A stretch of 64,000 nt of DNA, from the NCBI RefSeq assembly GCF_042678945.1, contig NZ_JBHTLM010000006.1, positions 193,958 through 257,957 on the forward strand, given 5' to 3'. The DNA is from Fontibacillus puldeungensis (GTDB lineage Bacteria > Bacillota > Bacilli > Paenibacillales > Paenibacillaceae). The position numbers were made by a program, and so were the translations under genes. The notes beneath the pieces are model-generated. The model saw only the letters and a list, made by a program, of their open reading frames with translations. It was not told the DNA's origin and did no database searches. The stretch's first letter is position 1. Each line of letters starts with the position of its first letter. Shown here piece after piece: positions 8,424 to 15,357 of this stretch.

Positions 8424-8711
8424 CTAAAATTCGAAATCTACCGCTACCTGGCTTTCACGCACCTGGGTCATGTGCTCAATCACCTTTTTATGCTCCGGGT
8501 GAACCTGATAACCTTCCAAATCCTCCAGGGATTCAAAGGTTGCCACTAAGGCGATATCATAGGAGCGCTGGGACCGGATGACATCTACGCCAACCTCAAG
8601 CCCGCGCAGCTGCTCAACCTTTCCCTCTAATCCCCGCAGTACCGCCGCCGTACGCTCGACACTTTCCGGAGAAGCATCCTTTAGTTTGAACAATACGATG
8701 TGCTTAATCAT
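8424..8711 (-). CDS. Dabb (stress-responsive alpha/beta barrel) family protein
   Basis: A 95-residue dimeric alpha/beta-barrel protein. The start MIKHIVLFKLKD and the block YDIALVATFESLEDLEGYQVHPEHK are diagnostic of the Dabb domain. Family members range from plant stress proteins to small cyclases, and most bacterial ones have no known reaction. It is 44 bases upstream of the DUF86 gene on the same strand, so the two may share a transcript. Confidence 0.85.
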   Translation of the reverse strand: MIKHIVLFKLKDASPESVERTAAVLRGLEGKVEQLRGLEVGVDVIRSQRSYDIALVATFESLEDLEGYQVHPEHKKVIEHMTQVRESQVAVDFEF

Positions 8712-8904
8712 TTCAGCCTATCTCTCCTTGTGTTCCGATTCGGTATCTGTACAAAATATAACATAACAAGTACCTATAGGAAAGTGATAATGCCCAATAG
8801 CTGTACATGATAAACGTTACCGTCAACAATTCGCAATGCTTAATTTTTATGAATAAGCAGTTGACAGCTAAGTAACATTTTTATAAAATAAAATAGTCGC
8901 TCAC

Positions 8905-8980
8905 GGGGCCATAGCTCAGCTGGGAGAGCGCATCGCTGGCAGCGATGAGGTCAGGGGTTCGATCCCCCTTGGCTCCACCA
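8905..8980 (+). tRNA. tRNA-Ala (GGC anticodon)
   Basis: A 76-base cloverleaf with acceptor GGGGCCA/TGGCTCC, D-loop CAGCTGGGAGAG, anticodon loop CTGGCAG (anticodon GGC), T-loop GGTTCGATCCC and an encoded CCA end. It is complete. Its 3' 56 bases up to the discriminator base recur at 11200-11255, which marks it as an integration target. Confidence 0.97.
8922..8977 (+). repeat. Left copy of a 56-bp direct repeat (attachment-site-like, inside tRNA-Ala)
   Basis: Bases 8922-8977 are repeated at 11200-11255 with one mismatch (C at 8952, T at 11230). The repeat covers the anticodon arm, T arm and 3' acceptor strand but not the 5' acceptor strand. That is the usual layout of a tRNA-borne attachment site. 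Confidence 0.85.
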
Positions 8981-8992
8981 ACACCTAACTTA

Positions 8993-9016
8993 AACGGCAG
9001 AAATGCCGTTTTTTTA
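8993..9016 (+). terminator. Hairpin terminator after tRNA-Ala
   Basis: AACGGCA (8993-8999) pairs with TGCCGTT (9004-9010) over a GAAA loop, followed by a T-run. Confidence 0.85.
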
Positions 9017-9190
9017 TTGTATTTTTTGGCTTTATTCCAAGTTAACATGCAATAAACTTGTTCCTTGGGATGTTTTTACATGCCCGTTTTTACTCATATA
9101 TGTAATGATACATATGGATCTTACCGCAGTTTACTGGGCACCTTTTGCGGGGTGCTCGTTTTCATTTGTGAACCAAGGGTTCGGAGAGAG

Positions 9191-9475
9191 GATAAAGTCT
9201 GTAAAATAAAGGTGTAAACTCTGGACGAAAGAGTAACTCCGAGCCTTCATCAAGGAGAACAAGCTGGACGTACAAAACAATCAGGCGATGCAACAGCAAG
9301 AGCAAGAAGTCGATCACCAGCGAATACGGCGAGCAGGAGATTGCCGTTCCGAGAGACCGGTTAAGCAAATTCGATCCGATCGTGGTGAAGAATTCAGTCC
9401 AGCATGACCGGCATCGAGGATGCAAGGCGTGTACGCGGTTGTATTCCTCGACGCCATTCACTTCAAAGTGAAACA
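9191..9475 (+). pseudogene. IS256-family transposase relic with left terminal repeat
   Basis: GATAAAGTCTGT at 9191 followed by GTGTAAAC near 9212 resembles the left terminal inverted repeat of IS256-type elements. Downstream, one frame reads SKSKKSITSEYGEQEIAVPR and goes on to DRLSKFDPIVVK (about 9295-9390), the N-terminal block of IS256 transposases. After a frameshift and internal deletion, bases about 9424-9474 read GVYAVVFLDAIHFKVKQ, the catalytic DAIHFKVK motif that normally lies well downstream. The right half and right repeat are absent. It cannot be functional. The 520-base interval 8981-9500 holds nothing else that I can support except the tRNA terminator. Confidence 0.8.
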
Positions 9476-9500
9476 GTATTCACTCTCCAAATTTAATGTT

Positions 9501-10481
9501 TCACAACAATAATTCCATGGCTGTGCGTTCTTTATCCGCTATCTCAAGTAAAAGTTTCGACGCTCGCGATAGCTCTTGGTAGTCACCTGTTCTGCCCGCA
9601 CGGTCGATCGACGCAGAAACACTGACCCACATCGGAGCTATTTCCGAAAACAAACAGTGGGCTTGTTCGATTTTCCGCTCTTCCAACAGATCGGCGCATT
9701 CTCTCAAAAAATCCCGATACAAATTTCGAAACAAAGCACCGCCGGTGCCCGCCCGCTCCATCAGCAACGCGGTCAGACATAAATCATGTTCGATATTGTT
9801 GCTGCGGGAAGGCCACTTCAAGATTTCATCGCTCATTTTTACAATGCCTTTATTGCCAATATTGCGAATGGGTGGGTTCAGATAGTCATACGCATTCTTG
9901 GTCAAGGATTCGCGTATAGCAGGAACGAGCGGAGGCAATTCGTCGATTGGTTCGAGCATAAAGGAACGATTTCGGGAACTCATGGGCCCCTTTGCGTTTC
10001 TGGCCGCGACCAAACTTGTCAAGCTCGTTTTCACCTGTCCGCCCTGTTGTCTAGTGTCCGCCATGTAGGCGTGTTCATCACTGAAGCCGTATAGGACCGC
10101 ATAGTGACCAGCAAAGTGCACTTTGTTCACAAAATAATCTAAGTAATAGGAGTCTAATTTCAGCCCAACCGGAATTCCGCGTTCGATGCAACTCCGTACG
10201 TTCTGCCAAGCTTTGTCGACGGATGACGTTTCTTGAATTTTGACGGTCAAATCAAGCCGGTTGGCGAGGTTGGCAATCAATGCGTCCGGTTTTATCCTTC
10301 CTCCGATAAACGGAAATTCCATTCCCTTCGAGTCCCAATATATGAATCCAAGCCCTTGCCCGAGTCCGAACAGCATCCGTTCAGATAGTTGGACCCCAGC
10401 ATGTTGCAGTAAATTGCCGATGGCGGTCGTCTCGCAATGTTCGCCTTGATAAGGAACAAAACCTTCAATGATTTTTGTCAT
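9501..10481 (-). CDS. BtrH N-terminal domain / DUF4872-like protein
   Basis: A 326-residue protein when started at ATG 10481, which has GAGGAGAGAGG seven bases upstream. An in-frame upstream start lacks such a site. The N-terminal half has a cysteine-protease-like layout: C16 in GEHCETTAIGNLL, H126 in FAGHYAVLYGF and D142 in YMADTRQ. This is the BtrH-type arrangement, named for the butirosin acyltransferase that moves a side chain from an acyl carrier protein. The C-terminal half is helical and resembles DUF4872. No carrier protein or biosynthetic genes are nearby, so the substrate is unknown. It overlaps the end of the PadR gene by 17 bases, which suggests translational coupling. Confidence 0.7.
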   Translation of the reverse strand: MTKIIEGFVPYQGEHCETTAIGNLLQHAGVQLSERMLFGLGQGLGFIYWDSKGMEFPFIGGRIKPDALIANLANRLDLTVKIQETSSVDKAWQNVRSCIERGIPVGLKLDSYYLDYFVNKVHFAGHYAVLYGFSDEHAYMADTRQQGGQVKTSLTSLVAARNAKGPMSSRNRSFMLEPIDELPPLVPAIRESLTKNAYDYLNPPIRNIGNKGIVKMSDEILKWPSRSNNIEHDLCLTALLMERAGTGGALFRNLYRDFLRECADLLEERKIEQAHCLFSEIAPMWVSVSASIDRAGRTGDYQELSRASKLLLEIADKERTAMELLL

Positions 10482-11037
10482 ATAACCCTCTCTCCTCAAA
10501 CAATTCATTTATTAGACGAACAACGAACGCCTGCTCGTTCTCGATTAAGCTTATCGGATGCAAGAACAACGCCCTTACGTTCAGCGGCATGCTGACACCG
10601 CCTTGTGATTCGTACTTTTGGTTAATTTTCATCGAAATTTGTGCAAGGAAATCCAAACGTTTCCGTAAAGCAATGATAGCCTCGTCTTTCCCGATATGAG
10701 GCAAAGCAGCCAAACCGAGATCGAATCGGTTGTCGCGTTCCCTTGTTGAAGATAGACTGTCAAGGATTTCATTTTTCAACTTGGCCATACCAGCTTCGGT
10801 GAGGGAAAACCGGGTCGGCATTGGTCCCTTGCCGGATTTCCCGTCGGATTCCTCGGGTACGATCCATCCTTTATCGTTCAATTTCTTCAGTCCTACATAG
10901 ATCGAAGTCGTACCGATATTAGCCCATTCTCTATAGCCTCGCTGATCGACTAGCTTCTTGATATCGTACCCGGAAGCTTGACGACATTCTGCGAACATTT
11001 GCAGGAGCATGAATTCGACATTCGAAATTGTGTGCAT
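10465..11037 (-). CDS. PadR family transcriptional regulator
   Basis: A 190-residue PadR-type winged-helix repressor from the ATG at 11037, which has AAGGGGGG upstream. Residues 1-80 form the HTH domain (SNVEFMLLQMFAE, GYDIKKLVDQRG, IYVGLKKLNDKGWI). The rest is the helical dimerisation part. The start of the BtrH-like gene lies inside its 3' end, so the regulator and its target are one operon. Short dyads in the promoter region (11069-11088) are candidate operators. The effector is unknown, as for most PadR proteins. Confidence 0.85.
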   Translation of the reverse strand: MHTISNVEFMLLQMFAECRQASGYDIKKLVDQRGYREWANIGTTSIYVGLKKLNDKGWIVPEESDGKSGKGPMPTRFSLTEAGMAKLKNEILDSLSSTRERDNRFDLGLAALPHIGKDEAIIALRKRLDFLAQISMKINQKYESQGGVSMPLNVRALFLHPISLIENEQAFVVRLINELFEERGLYDKNH

Positions 11038-11068
11038 GGGGGCCCCCCTTATATTTGGTATTTCATAT

Positions 11069-11088
11069 GTGTAATATAACACTAGTGT
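11069..11088 (-). promoter_or_regulatory. Candidate PadR operator dyads
   Basis: Two overlapping dyads sit 32-51 bases upstream of the PadR start: GTGT-N6-ACAC at 11069-11082 and the perfect ACACTAGTGT at 11079-11088. PadR proteins usually bind such short ATGT/ACAT-like dyads in their own promoters. Binding by this PadR is inferred. Confidence 0.4.
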
Positions 11089-11199
11089 AATAAAAGATCA
11101 ATAACCGAGACTACCAGATAAATAATACAGGCTCGTATGGCGCTATAGATTCGATCTGCTTTGTATTTATGGTGACTGGTGGAGTGAAACCGACTATGG

Positions 11200-11255
11200 C
11201 GGGAGAGCGCATCGCTGGCAGCGATGAGGTTAGGGGTTCGATCCCCCTTGGCTCC
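11200..11255 (+). pseudogene. Displaced 3' fragment of tRNA-Ala (right copy of 56-bp repeat)
   Basis: This matches tRNA-Ala from the D-stem end to the discriminator base, with one C-to-T change in the variable/T-stem junction. The 5' acceptor strand and the CCA are missing, so it cannot fold as a tRNA. It marks the right junction of the island. The interval 11038-11493 contains only this fragment, its terminator and promoter sequence; no gene is supported there. Confidence 0.85.
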
Positions 11256-11265
11256 ATAACATGAA

Positions 11266-11301
11266 AAACCGTAGTAGCCTTTGGCTGCTGCGGTTCTTTT
11301 T
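11266..11301 (+). terminator. Hairpin terminator beyond the tRNA fragment
   Basis: AACCGTAGTAGCC (11266-11278) pairs with GGCTGCTGCGGTT (11282-11294), two G-U pairs included, followed by a seven-T run. It probably was the terminator of the tRNA before the insertion. Confidence 0.8.
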
Positions 11302-11493
11302 TTGATGAGTTGACCCGTATGTGCCTCATACCTCGACAACTACAAAGCTGCTCCATGAAATCTGTATCCTTCGTTATTTTGGTCATAAATAAAGCCAGTA
11401 TCCACTTCGCAACCTCTGGTTGACAGATTGTCAGCCTCACATGCTAGTCATCTTTGGTGCATTATAATATGATGAGCTTGAGGTGAAGACTTT

Positions 11494-12315
11494 ATGGGAT
11501 TTGCAGACAAATTGCAAAAGTATCGAAAACAAAACGGTATGTCTCAGGAAAATTTGGCAGAGGTTATTGGCGTATCCAGGCAAGCGGTGTCCAAATGGGA
11601 ATATAGCCTATCTTACCCCGATTTAGATAAGCTCGTGAAGATAAGTGAACTGTTTCACGTTAGTCTTGATCAATTGGTCAAGGATACTCCTGTCTTTGAT
11701 CCGCCTGCTTTTAATGAGACTCAGGACCAGAACCAGAACGAGGGCCATGGCTTGTCAGCCCCTCCGCACGATCGATTTGGTTACTATCATTATGAGTACA
11801 AAAGTAAAACGACTTGCTTTGGTGTTCCGTTAGTTCACATCCACTTTGGTAGAAGACCTTGCGTCGCTAAAGGAATCATTGCCGTCGGAAATATAGCCAT
11901 CGGTGCATTATCCTGCGGCATTGTAGCCTTAGGAGGGTTGTGCATTGGCGCGATTGGAGTTGGTCTAATCAGCTTGGCTGGCCTTGCACTCGGTTTACTT
12001 CTGGCAATAGGGGGTCTTGCGGCCGGAGCGGTCGCTGTCGGTGGATTTGCTCTCGGCGTGGTTGCCATCGGCGGTTTGTCCATGGGTATGTTTGCACTTG
12101 GAGGCTCTGCAATAGCTTCCAAAATTGCAATTGGAGGTTATGCCAGTGGGCATATCGCTATCGGAGACACTGTGAAAGGAGCATATACGCTAATGGTTGA
12201 TAACCACGATTTCAGTAGTATTCCAGCCGAGAAGGTAAGGCAGATCATTAACCAAGAATATCCGAACTTGTGGAAGCATCTGGTGGATCAGATTGTCGCT
12301 ATATTCGGTTCATGA
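11494..12315 (+). CDS. XRE-type HTH protein with a C-terminal glycine-rich solenoid
   Basis: A 273-residue protein in three parts. Residues 5-60 are an XRE helix-turn-helix (MSQENLAEVIGVSRQAVSKWE). Residues 65-125 are a polar linker rich in N, Q, H and Y. Residues 126-226 hold about ten imperfect ten-residue units of the form A-[IV]-G-G-x-[AS]-x-G-x-[VIF], for example VAVGGFALGV and VAIGGLSMGM. These could form a short beta-solenoid or lie in the membrane. The last 45 residues are a charged helical tail. Such HTH-repeat proteins occur in Firmicutes without a known role. It ends convergent with, and six bases into, the fetB-like gene. Confidence 0.75.
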   Translation: MGFADKLQKYRKQNGMSQENLAEVIGVSRQAVSKWEYSLSYPDLDKLVKISELFHVSLDQLVKDTPVFDPPAFNETQDQNQNEGHGLSAPPHDRFGYYHYEYKSKTTCFGVPLVHIHFGRRPCVAKGIIAVGNIAIGALSCGIVALGGLCIGAIGVGLISLAGLALGLLLAIGGLAAGAVAVGGFALGVVAIGGLSMGMFALGGSAIASKIAIGGYASGHIAIGDTVKGAYTLMVDNHDFSSIPAEKVRQIINQEYPNLWKHLVDQIVAIFGS

Positions 12316-13089
12316 CATGATCTCCATTTGATTTCTGTCATTATACAAAGTCCGGTAGCCCAAATACAGCGAACCAAATACAGAGAGGCATACCACCGTG
12401 CAAATCGCAATCATAATGGAAATTTGATACAAAATAGCGGTTGTCGGCAGCGTTCCCGATAAGATTTGCCCCGTCATCATACCCGGCAATGAAACGATCC
12501 CCATCCCTAGCATCGAGTTCATGGTTGGGAGTAGGGCGGTTTCCAAGGCCTGATTTACAAAAGGCAGCAGAATTCTTTTAGGAGTAACCCCGATGTTGAG
12601 CAGTGTTTCCATCCGGTATCGTTGACTTTCAAGGCTTTCTCGAAAAGTCTTAACTCCAAGAGAAACACCAGTCATCGCATTTCCCATGATCATGCCGCTT
12701 AACGGAATAACGTATTGCGGGTTGAAGATGCTCTCTCCGACGACGATCATAACGAAAAATGCGATAATTGAAAGGCCCGAAAACGTCAATGAAATGCCAA
12801 TAGCCAGCTTGAATTTTTTGTTAATCGTTTTGTTCTTAGAGAGCACACGATGGATGGCAAAAGCCGTCATGACCACCAAATACAACACAATAAAAATGGG
12901 ATGCGGATTTTTAAATATGTACGTTAATATAAAACCAGCTAAAGTCAGCTGAATGGTCATTCGTAAACTGGCAACGATCAGCAGCTTCGTCTGGCTTACA
13001 TTACATTTTTTCATAATGCCGAGCACGATAAGGAGCAGTAAGTATACGAGGCCAAACTGCAGCAGGTTCAATTCCGCTATGCCTTGCAT
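12310..13089 (-). CDS. fetB: FetB-like ABC transporter permease (UPF0014)
   Basis: A 259-residue permease with seven or so membrane helices. The family-specific core includes PLSGMIMGNAMTGVSLG (about residue 133) and SLPGMMTGQILSG (about residue 200). FetB of E. coli exports iron and helps under oxidative stress. The start codon lies inside the end of the ATPase gene, a 13-base overlap, and has AAGGGGGG upstream. Together with the ATPase it forms a compact two-gene exporter. The substrate here is inferred from family only. Confidence 0.82.
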   Translation of the reverse strand: MQGIAELNLLQFGLVYLLLLIVLGIMKKCNVSQTKLLIVASLRMTIQLTLAGFILTYIFKNPHPIFIVLYLVVMTAFAIHRVLSKNKTINKKFKLAIGISLTFSGLSIIAFFVMIVVGESIFNPQYVIPLSGMIMGNAMTGVSLGVKTFRESLESQRYRMETLLNIGVTPKRILLPFVNQALETALLPTMNSMLGMGIVSLPGMMTGQILSGTLPTTAILYQISIMIAICTVVCLSVFGSLYLGYRTLYNDRNQMEIMS

Positions 13090-13718
13090 GGGAGCCCCCC
13101 CTTTTCCAAAACGATGATGTGATCGGCAAATTGCTTAGTCAATGCTGCGTCATGGCTTACTACGACCAGGGTAATGCCTTCCTCCTTACAAAACCGTTTA
13201 ATATGATGAATCAGGTGATGTGCCGTTTTCTCATCTAACGCAGAGGTTGGTTCATCGAGCATGAGTACCTTCGGTCCTAAAGACAGGCAAATCGCTAGGT
13301 ACACCCGCTGACGCTCGCCGCCGGACATCGTGTCGCAGACCGCATCCAGAGGAAAATCCAAGCTGCAAAGCGACAGGTAATGCTTCATGCGCTCCGCAGA
13401 AATCGGATCCAGCTCCCGATACTTATAGTACTCGAGAAAGTTATCCTCGATCGTACCCGGAAATAGAAAAGTAACCTGCCCAACAAGCAATACCTCTTGT
13501 CGCAGCTTTACCGTATCCAGTGTATTCAAAGGCTTGTCCCTGTAAAACAATTTGCCGTGATCAGGTGATGCAGTCCCGTTGAACAGTTTCAGCAAAGTAC
13601 TTTTACCGCAGCCGCTGGCCCCCTGAATAAAAGTGGCTAAGCCTGCTTCTATTTCGATCTCGGGATATTGAATTCCCGCTTTGAACGTCACGTGACTAGC
13701 TCGTAGTATATCCATCAT
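13077..13718 (-). CDS. fetA: FetA-like ABC transporter ATPase
   Basis: A 213-residue ATPase. Walker A is GASGCGKST, the signature is MSGGERQRV and Walker B is VLMLDEPTSALD. The short length fits FetA/YbbL-type ATPases that pair with UPF0014 permeases. It is first in the fetAB unit and divergent from a PadR-type gene only about 100 bases away, so that regulator may control it. Confidence 0.85.
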   Translation of the reverse strand: MMDILRASHVTFKAGIQYPEIEIEAGLATFIQGASGCGKSTLLKLFNGTASPDHGKLFYRDKPLNTLDTVKLRQEVLLVGQVTFLFPGTIEDNFLEYYKYRELDPISAERMKHYLSLCSLDFPLDAVCDTMSGGERQRVYLAICLSLGPKVLMLDEPTSALDEKTAHHLIHHIKRFCKEEGITLVVVSHDAALTKQFADHIIVLEKGGLPCKA

Positions 13719-13734
13719 CCATTAACCTTTCTGC

Positions 13735-13797
13735 TTGCATTTGGAAATGCAGTAAGCTATGCTATCATTATCGTGAGTCAATATCGGTTTTCGATAT
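13735..13797 (+). promoter_or_regulatory. Promoter and candidate operator of the padR gene
   Basis: TTGCAT (13735-13740), a 17-base spacer and TATGCT (13758-13763) form a sigma-A-like promoter. Downstream lies the dyad ATATCG-GTTTT-CGATAT (13781-13797), placed where a bound repressor would block the start. It also sits in the divergent fetAB control region. Confidence 0.5.
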
Positions 13798-13824
13798 GAA
13801 AATCGTAGCATGCGGGGTGACATT

Positions 13825-14127
13825 GTGCAAGAGACGATTCTTAGAAAACTATTTTTGGGCTTTATGCAGATACACATATTACACCACGCAAAAAAAGAAC
13901 CGTTCTTCGGTTCTTGGATGATCCAGGAGCTGCAGCACCATGGTTATGATATGAGCGCCGGGACGTTGTATCCGATTCTTCATAATCTCAACAAAGCCGG
14001 GCTTCTTGCCGTAGAGAGTAAGATTGTTGAAGGGAAAGTTAGAAAGTACTATTCTATTACTCCGCTCGGTGAGGACGTCCTTGCCGAGGCCAAGAAAAAA
14101 ATACACGAATTGACGAAGGAATTGTGA
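13825..14127 (+). CDS. PadR family transcriptional regulator (short form)
   Basis: About 100 residues, consisting only of the PadR winged helix: LRKLFLGFMQIHILHHA, then SWMIQELQHHGYDMSAGTLY and PILHNLNKAGLL. The GTG at 13825 is chosen because GGGGTGA ends four bases before it. An in-frame ATG 15 bases earlier has no ribosome binding site. It is transcribed away from fetAB. A dyad in its leader suggests autoregulation and possible control of the exporter. Confidence 0.82.
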   Translation: MQETILRKLFLGFMQIHILHHAKKEPFFGSWMIQELQHHGYDMSAGTLYPILHNLNKAGLLAVESKIVEGKVRKYYSITPLGEDVLAEAKKKIHELTKEL

Positions 14128-14177
14128 ACATAAAACAGGCCCTGCATCGCAGAGCCTGACGTTTACAATTTATAGCC

Positions 14178-14294
14178 TTATACGAATGCTTTGGATACAA
14201 TAACCAGAAGTATAAACAGGACCAAAATCACGCCTGTGGATGTAAAAAGGCCACCACCGTAGCCGCCGATATTTCCATTTTCACAACCAGACAT
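14178..14294 (-). CDS. YjcZ family sporulation micropeptide
   Basis: A 38-residue peptide. The N terminus MSGCENGNIGGYGGG is polar and glycine-rich. It is followed by one membrane helix, GVILVLFILLVIV, and ends SKAFV. This is the YjcZ/YtrI-like small sporulation protein pattern of Bacillales. AGGAGGGG precedes the ATG. Transcription is leftward toward a weak hairpin at 14136-14160. The family is often made in the mother cell late in sporulation, but no sporulation sigma promoter was identified here. Confidence 0.8.
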   Translation of the reverse strand: MSGCENGNIGGYGGGLFTSTGVILVLFILLVIVSKAFV

Positions 14295-14331
14295 TAATGT
14301 TTCCCCTCCTTTTTAAATATAGAACATCATA

Positions 14332-14409
14332 TTAATCGTTGACAAACGTCGCCACGGCATATGCACAGATAACAAAAATAACCCAGAGTCCCGAGTCGTC
14401 ACTTAGCAC
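14332..14409 (-). CDS. 25-residue hydrophobic micropeptide
   Basis: A GTG-started frame with a perfect AGGAGG five bases upstream encodes a 25-residue peptide. It has an acidic N terminus (LSDDSG) and one membrane helix (LWVIFVICAYAVATFV). It lies 37 bases upstream of the YjcZ-type gene on the same strand, so the two are probably co-transcribed. Its layout is like other one-helix sporulation micropeptides, though I recognise no named family. The strong ribosome binding site is the main support. Confidence 0.55.
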   Translation of the reverse strand: MLSDDSGLWVIFVICAYAVATFVND

Positions 14410-14453
14410 TTTATCCTCCTGTTTAGGCCGTATATGCCGAAGTAACCGTAAAC

Positions 14454-14486
14454 AAAAAAGACGCAAGGCCTACACCCTCACGTCTT
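14454..14486 (-). terminator. Terminator of the DedA gene
   Basis: On the minus strand AAGACGTGAGG pairs with CCTTGCGTCTT (wobble pairs inside), followed by a T-run. It lies about 50 bases beyond the DedA stop codon. Confidence 0.65.
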
Positions 14487-14537
14487 CCGTATTAGCATCA
14501 GTAGTTAAAGGAACACCCTTTTACCTTCCGGCTCCTG

Positions 14538-15155
14538 CTACAGTTTTGCCACTTTGAGTCGCCACTTGCGCCACTTCACATAAACAAACACCGACAATAC
14601 CGCTCCCAGAGCGATGAAAAAATACTTTAAATACTTTTCGATAATATGAAATGCGTACTGCCACTGCTCCCCAAACACAAATCCGACTCCTATAAAAGCC
14701 ATAACCCATAATGCTGCACCCGAATAAGCGTACAAAGCGAAGGTTCGGTAAGGTACCCGAATTATCCCCACGAAATAACCGAAAAACTGTCTGACTCCTG
14801 GCACAAAAAAGCTGATTAAAAGCATCTTGTTGCCATATTTTTTGTAGAAGCGTCTCGTTTTGTCTAAGTGCTCAGGCTTGAGGAAGATCCACTTACCAAA
14901 CCTCTCTATTAGAGGTGCTCCTGCAAAATGACCGATTAAATAAGTAATCGTCACGCCTATAATGGATCCGGCGAGGCCGGCTAGCAGTGCTGGAAGAAAC
15001 TCAAGCACCTCTTTAAACGCTAAATATCCAGTGTATGTCAGCGTAGTTTGTCCCGGAGGAAGTGGTAATGCAATAAAATCGACGGGGAGCCCAAGCAAAA
15101 GCACAAAATACCCGTATTGCTCAAACATCCGTTCAATCCAATTTAATACGCCCAT
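14538..15155 (-). CDS. DedA family (VTT domain) membrane protein
   Basis: A 205-residue membrane protein with about five helices. The VTT/DedA signature includes PLPPGQTTLTYTGYLAF, GSIIGVTITYLIGHFAG and the basic/proline motif FFVPGVRQFFGYFVG. DedA proteins act as lipid flippases or scramblases, including for undecaprenyl phosphate and phosphatidylethanolamine. The exact lipid cannot be assigned. AAAGGAG precedes the ATG. It is monocistronic, with its own terminator. Confidence 0.88.
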   Translation of the reverse strand: MGVLNWIERMFEQYGYFVLLLGLPVDFIALPLPPGQTTLTYTGYLAFKEVLEFLPALLAGLAGSIIGVTITYLIGHFAGAPLIERFGKWIFLKPEHLDKTRRFYKKYGNKMLLISFFVPGVRQFFGYFVGIIRVPYRTFALYAYSGAALWVMAFIGVGFVFGEQWQYAFHIIEKYLKYFFIALGAVLSVFVYVKWRKWRLKVAKL

Positions 15156-15304
15156 AACCTTTCTCCTTTAAATAGTTCAACGTACCACCATAATTTGCCT
15201 TATTATCTTATGTTATCAGTATATACGTTCAATTTCCAATCAGCCATAGTCTAAGGTCAAGTTTCTTCCCGGACCCTGGTCCAGTCTCTCATAAAAGGCA
15301 GTAT

Positions 15305-15334
15305 CAAAAAAGAGCCAGTCTGCGGCCGGCTCTT
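15305..15334 (-). terminator. Terminator of the pst operon
   Basis: AAGAGCC (15310-15316) pairs with GGCTCTT (15328-15334). The minus strand continues into a run of Ts. It is about 25 bases beyond the pstB stop. Confidence 0.8.
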
Positions 15335-15357
15335 CAAAAATGACACTTGCTTTAAGA

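Larger units (their letters stand above)
8981..11255. mobile_element. Small tRNA-Ala-flanked island (integrative element remnant)
   Basis: The segment lies between the intact tRNA and the displaced copy of its 3' part. It holds an IS256-family relic, a BtrH/DUF4872-like gene and a PadR gene. No integrase remains. A second strong terminator right after the displaced copy looks like the original tRNA terminator. The reading is that an element integrated at the tRNA and later shrank. Loss of the integrase is inferred. Confidence 0.6.

Noticed and set aside
9162..9461. A 99-codon minus-strand frame
   Set aside because: It is antisense to the IS256 relic, whose plus-strand translation matches transposase motifs.
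11082..11440. Minus-strand frames reading through the tRNA fragment, including a stretch RGIEPLTSSLPAMRSP
   Set aside because: That peptide is the familiar antisense translation of tRNA-Ala; it is not a gene.
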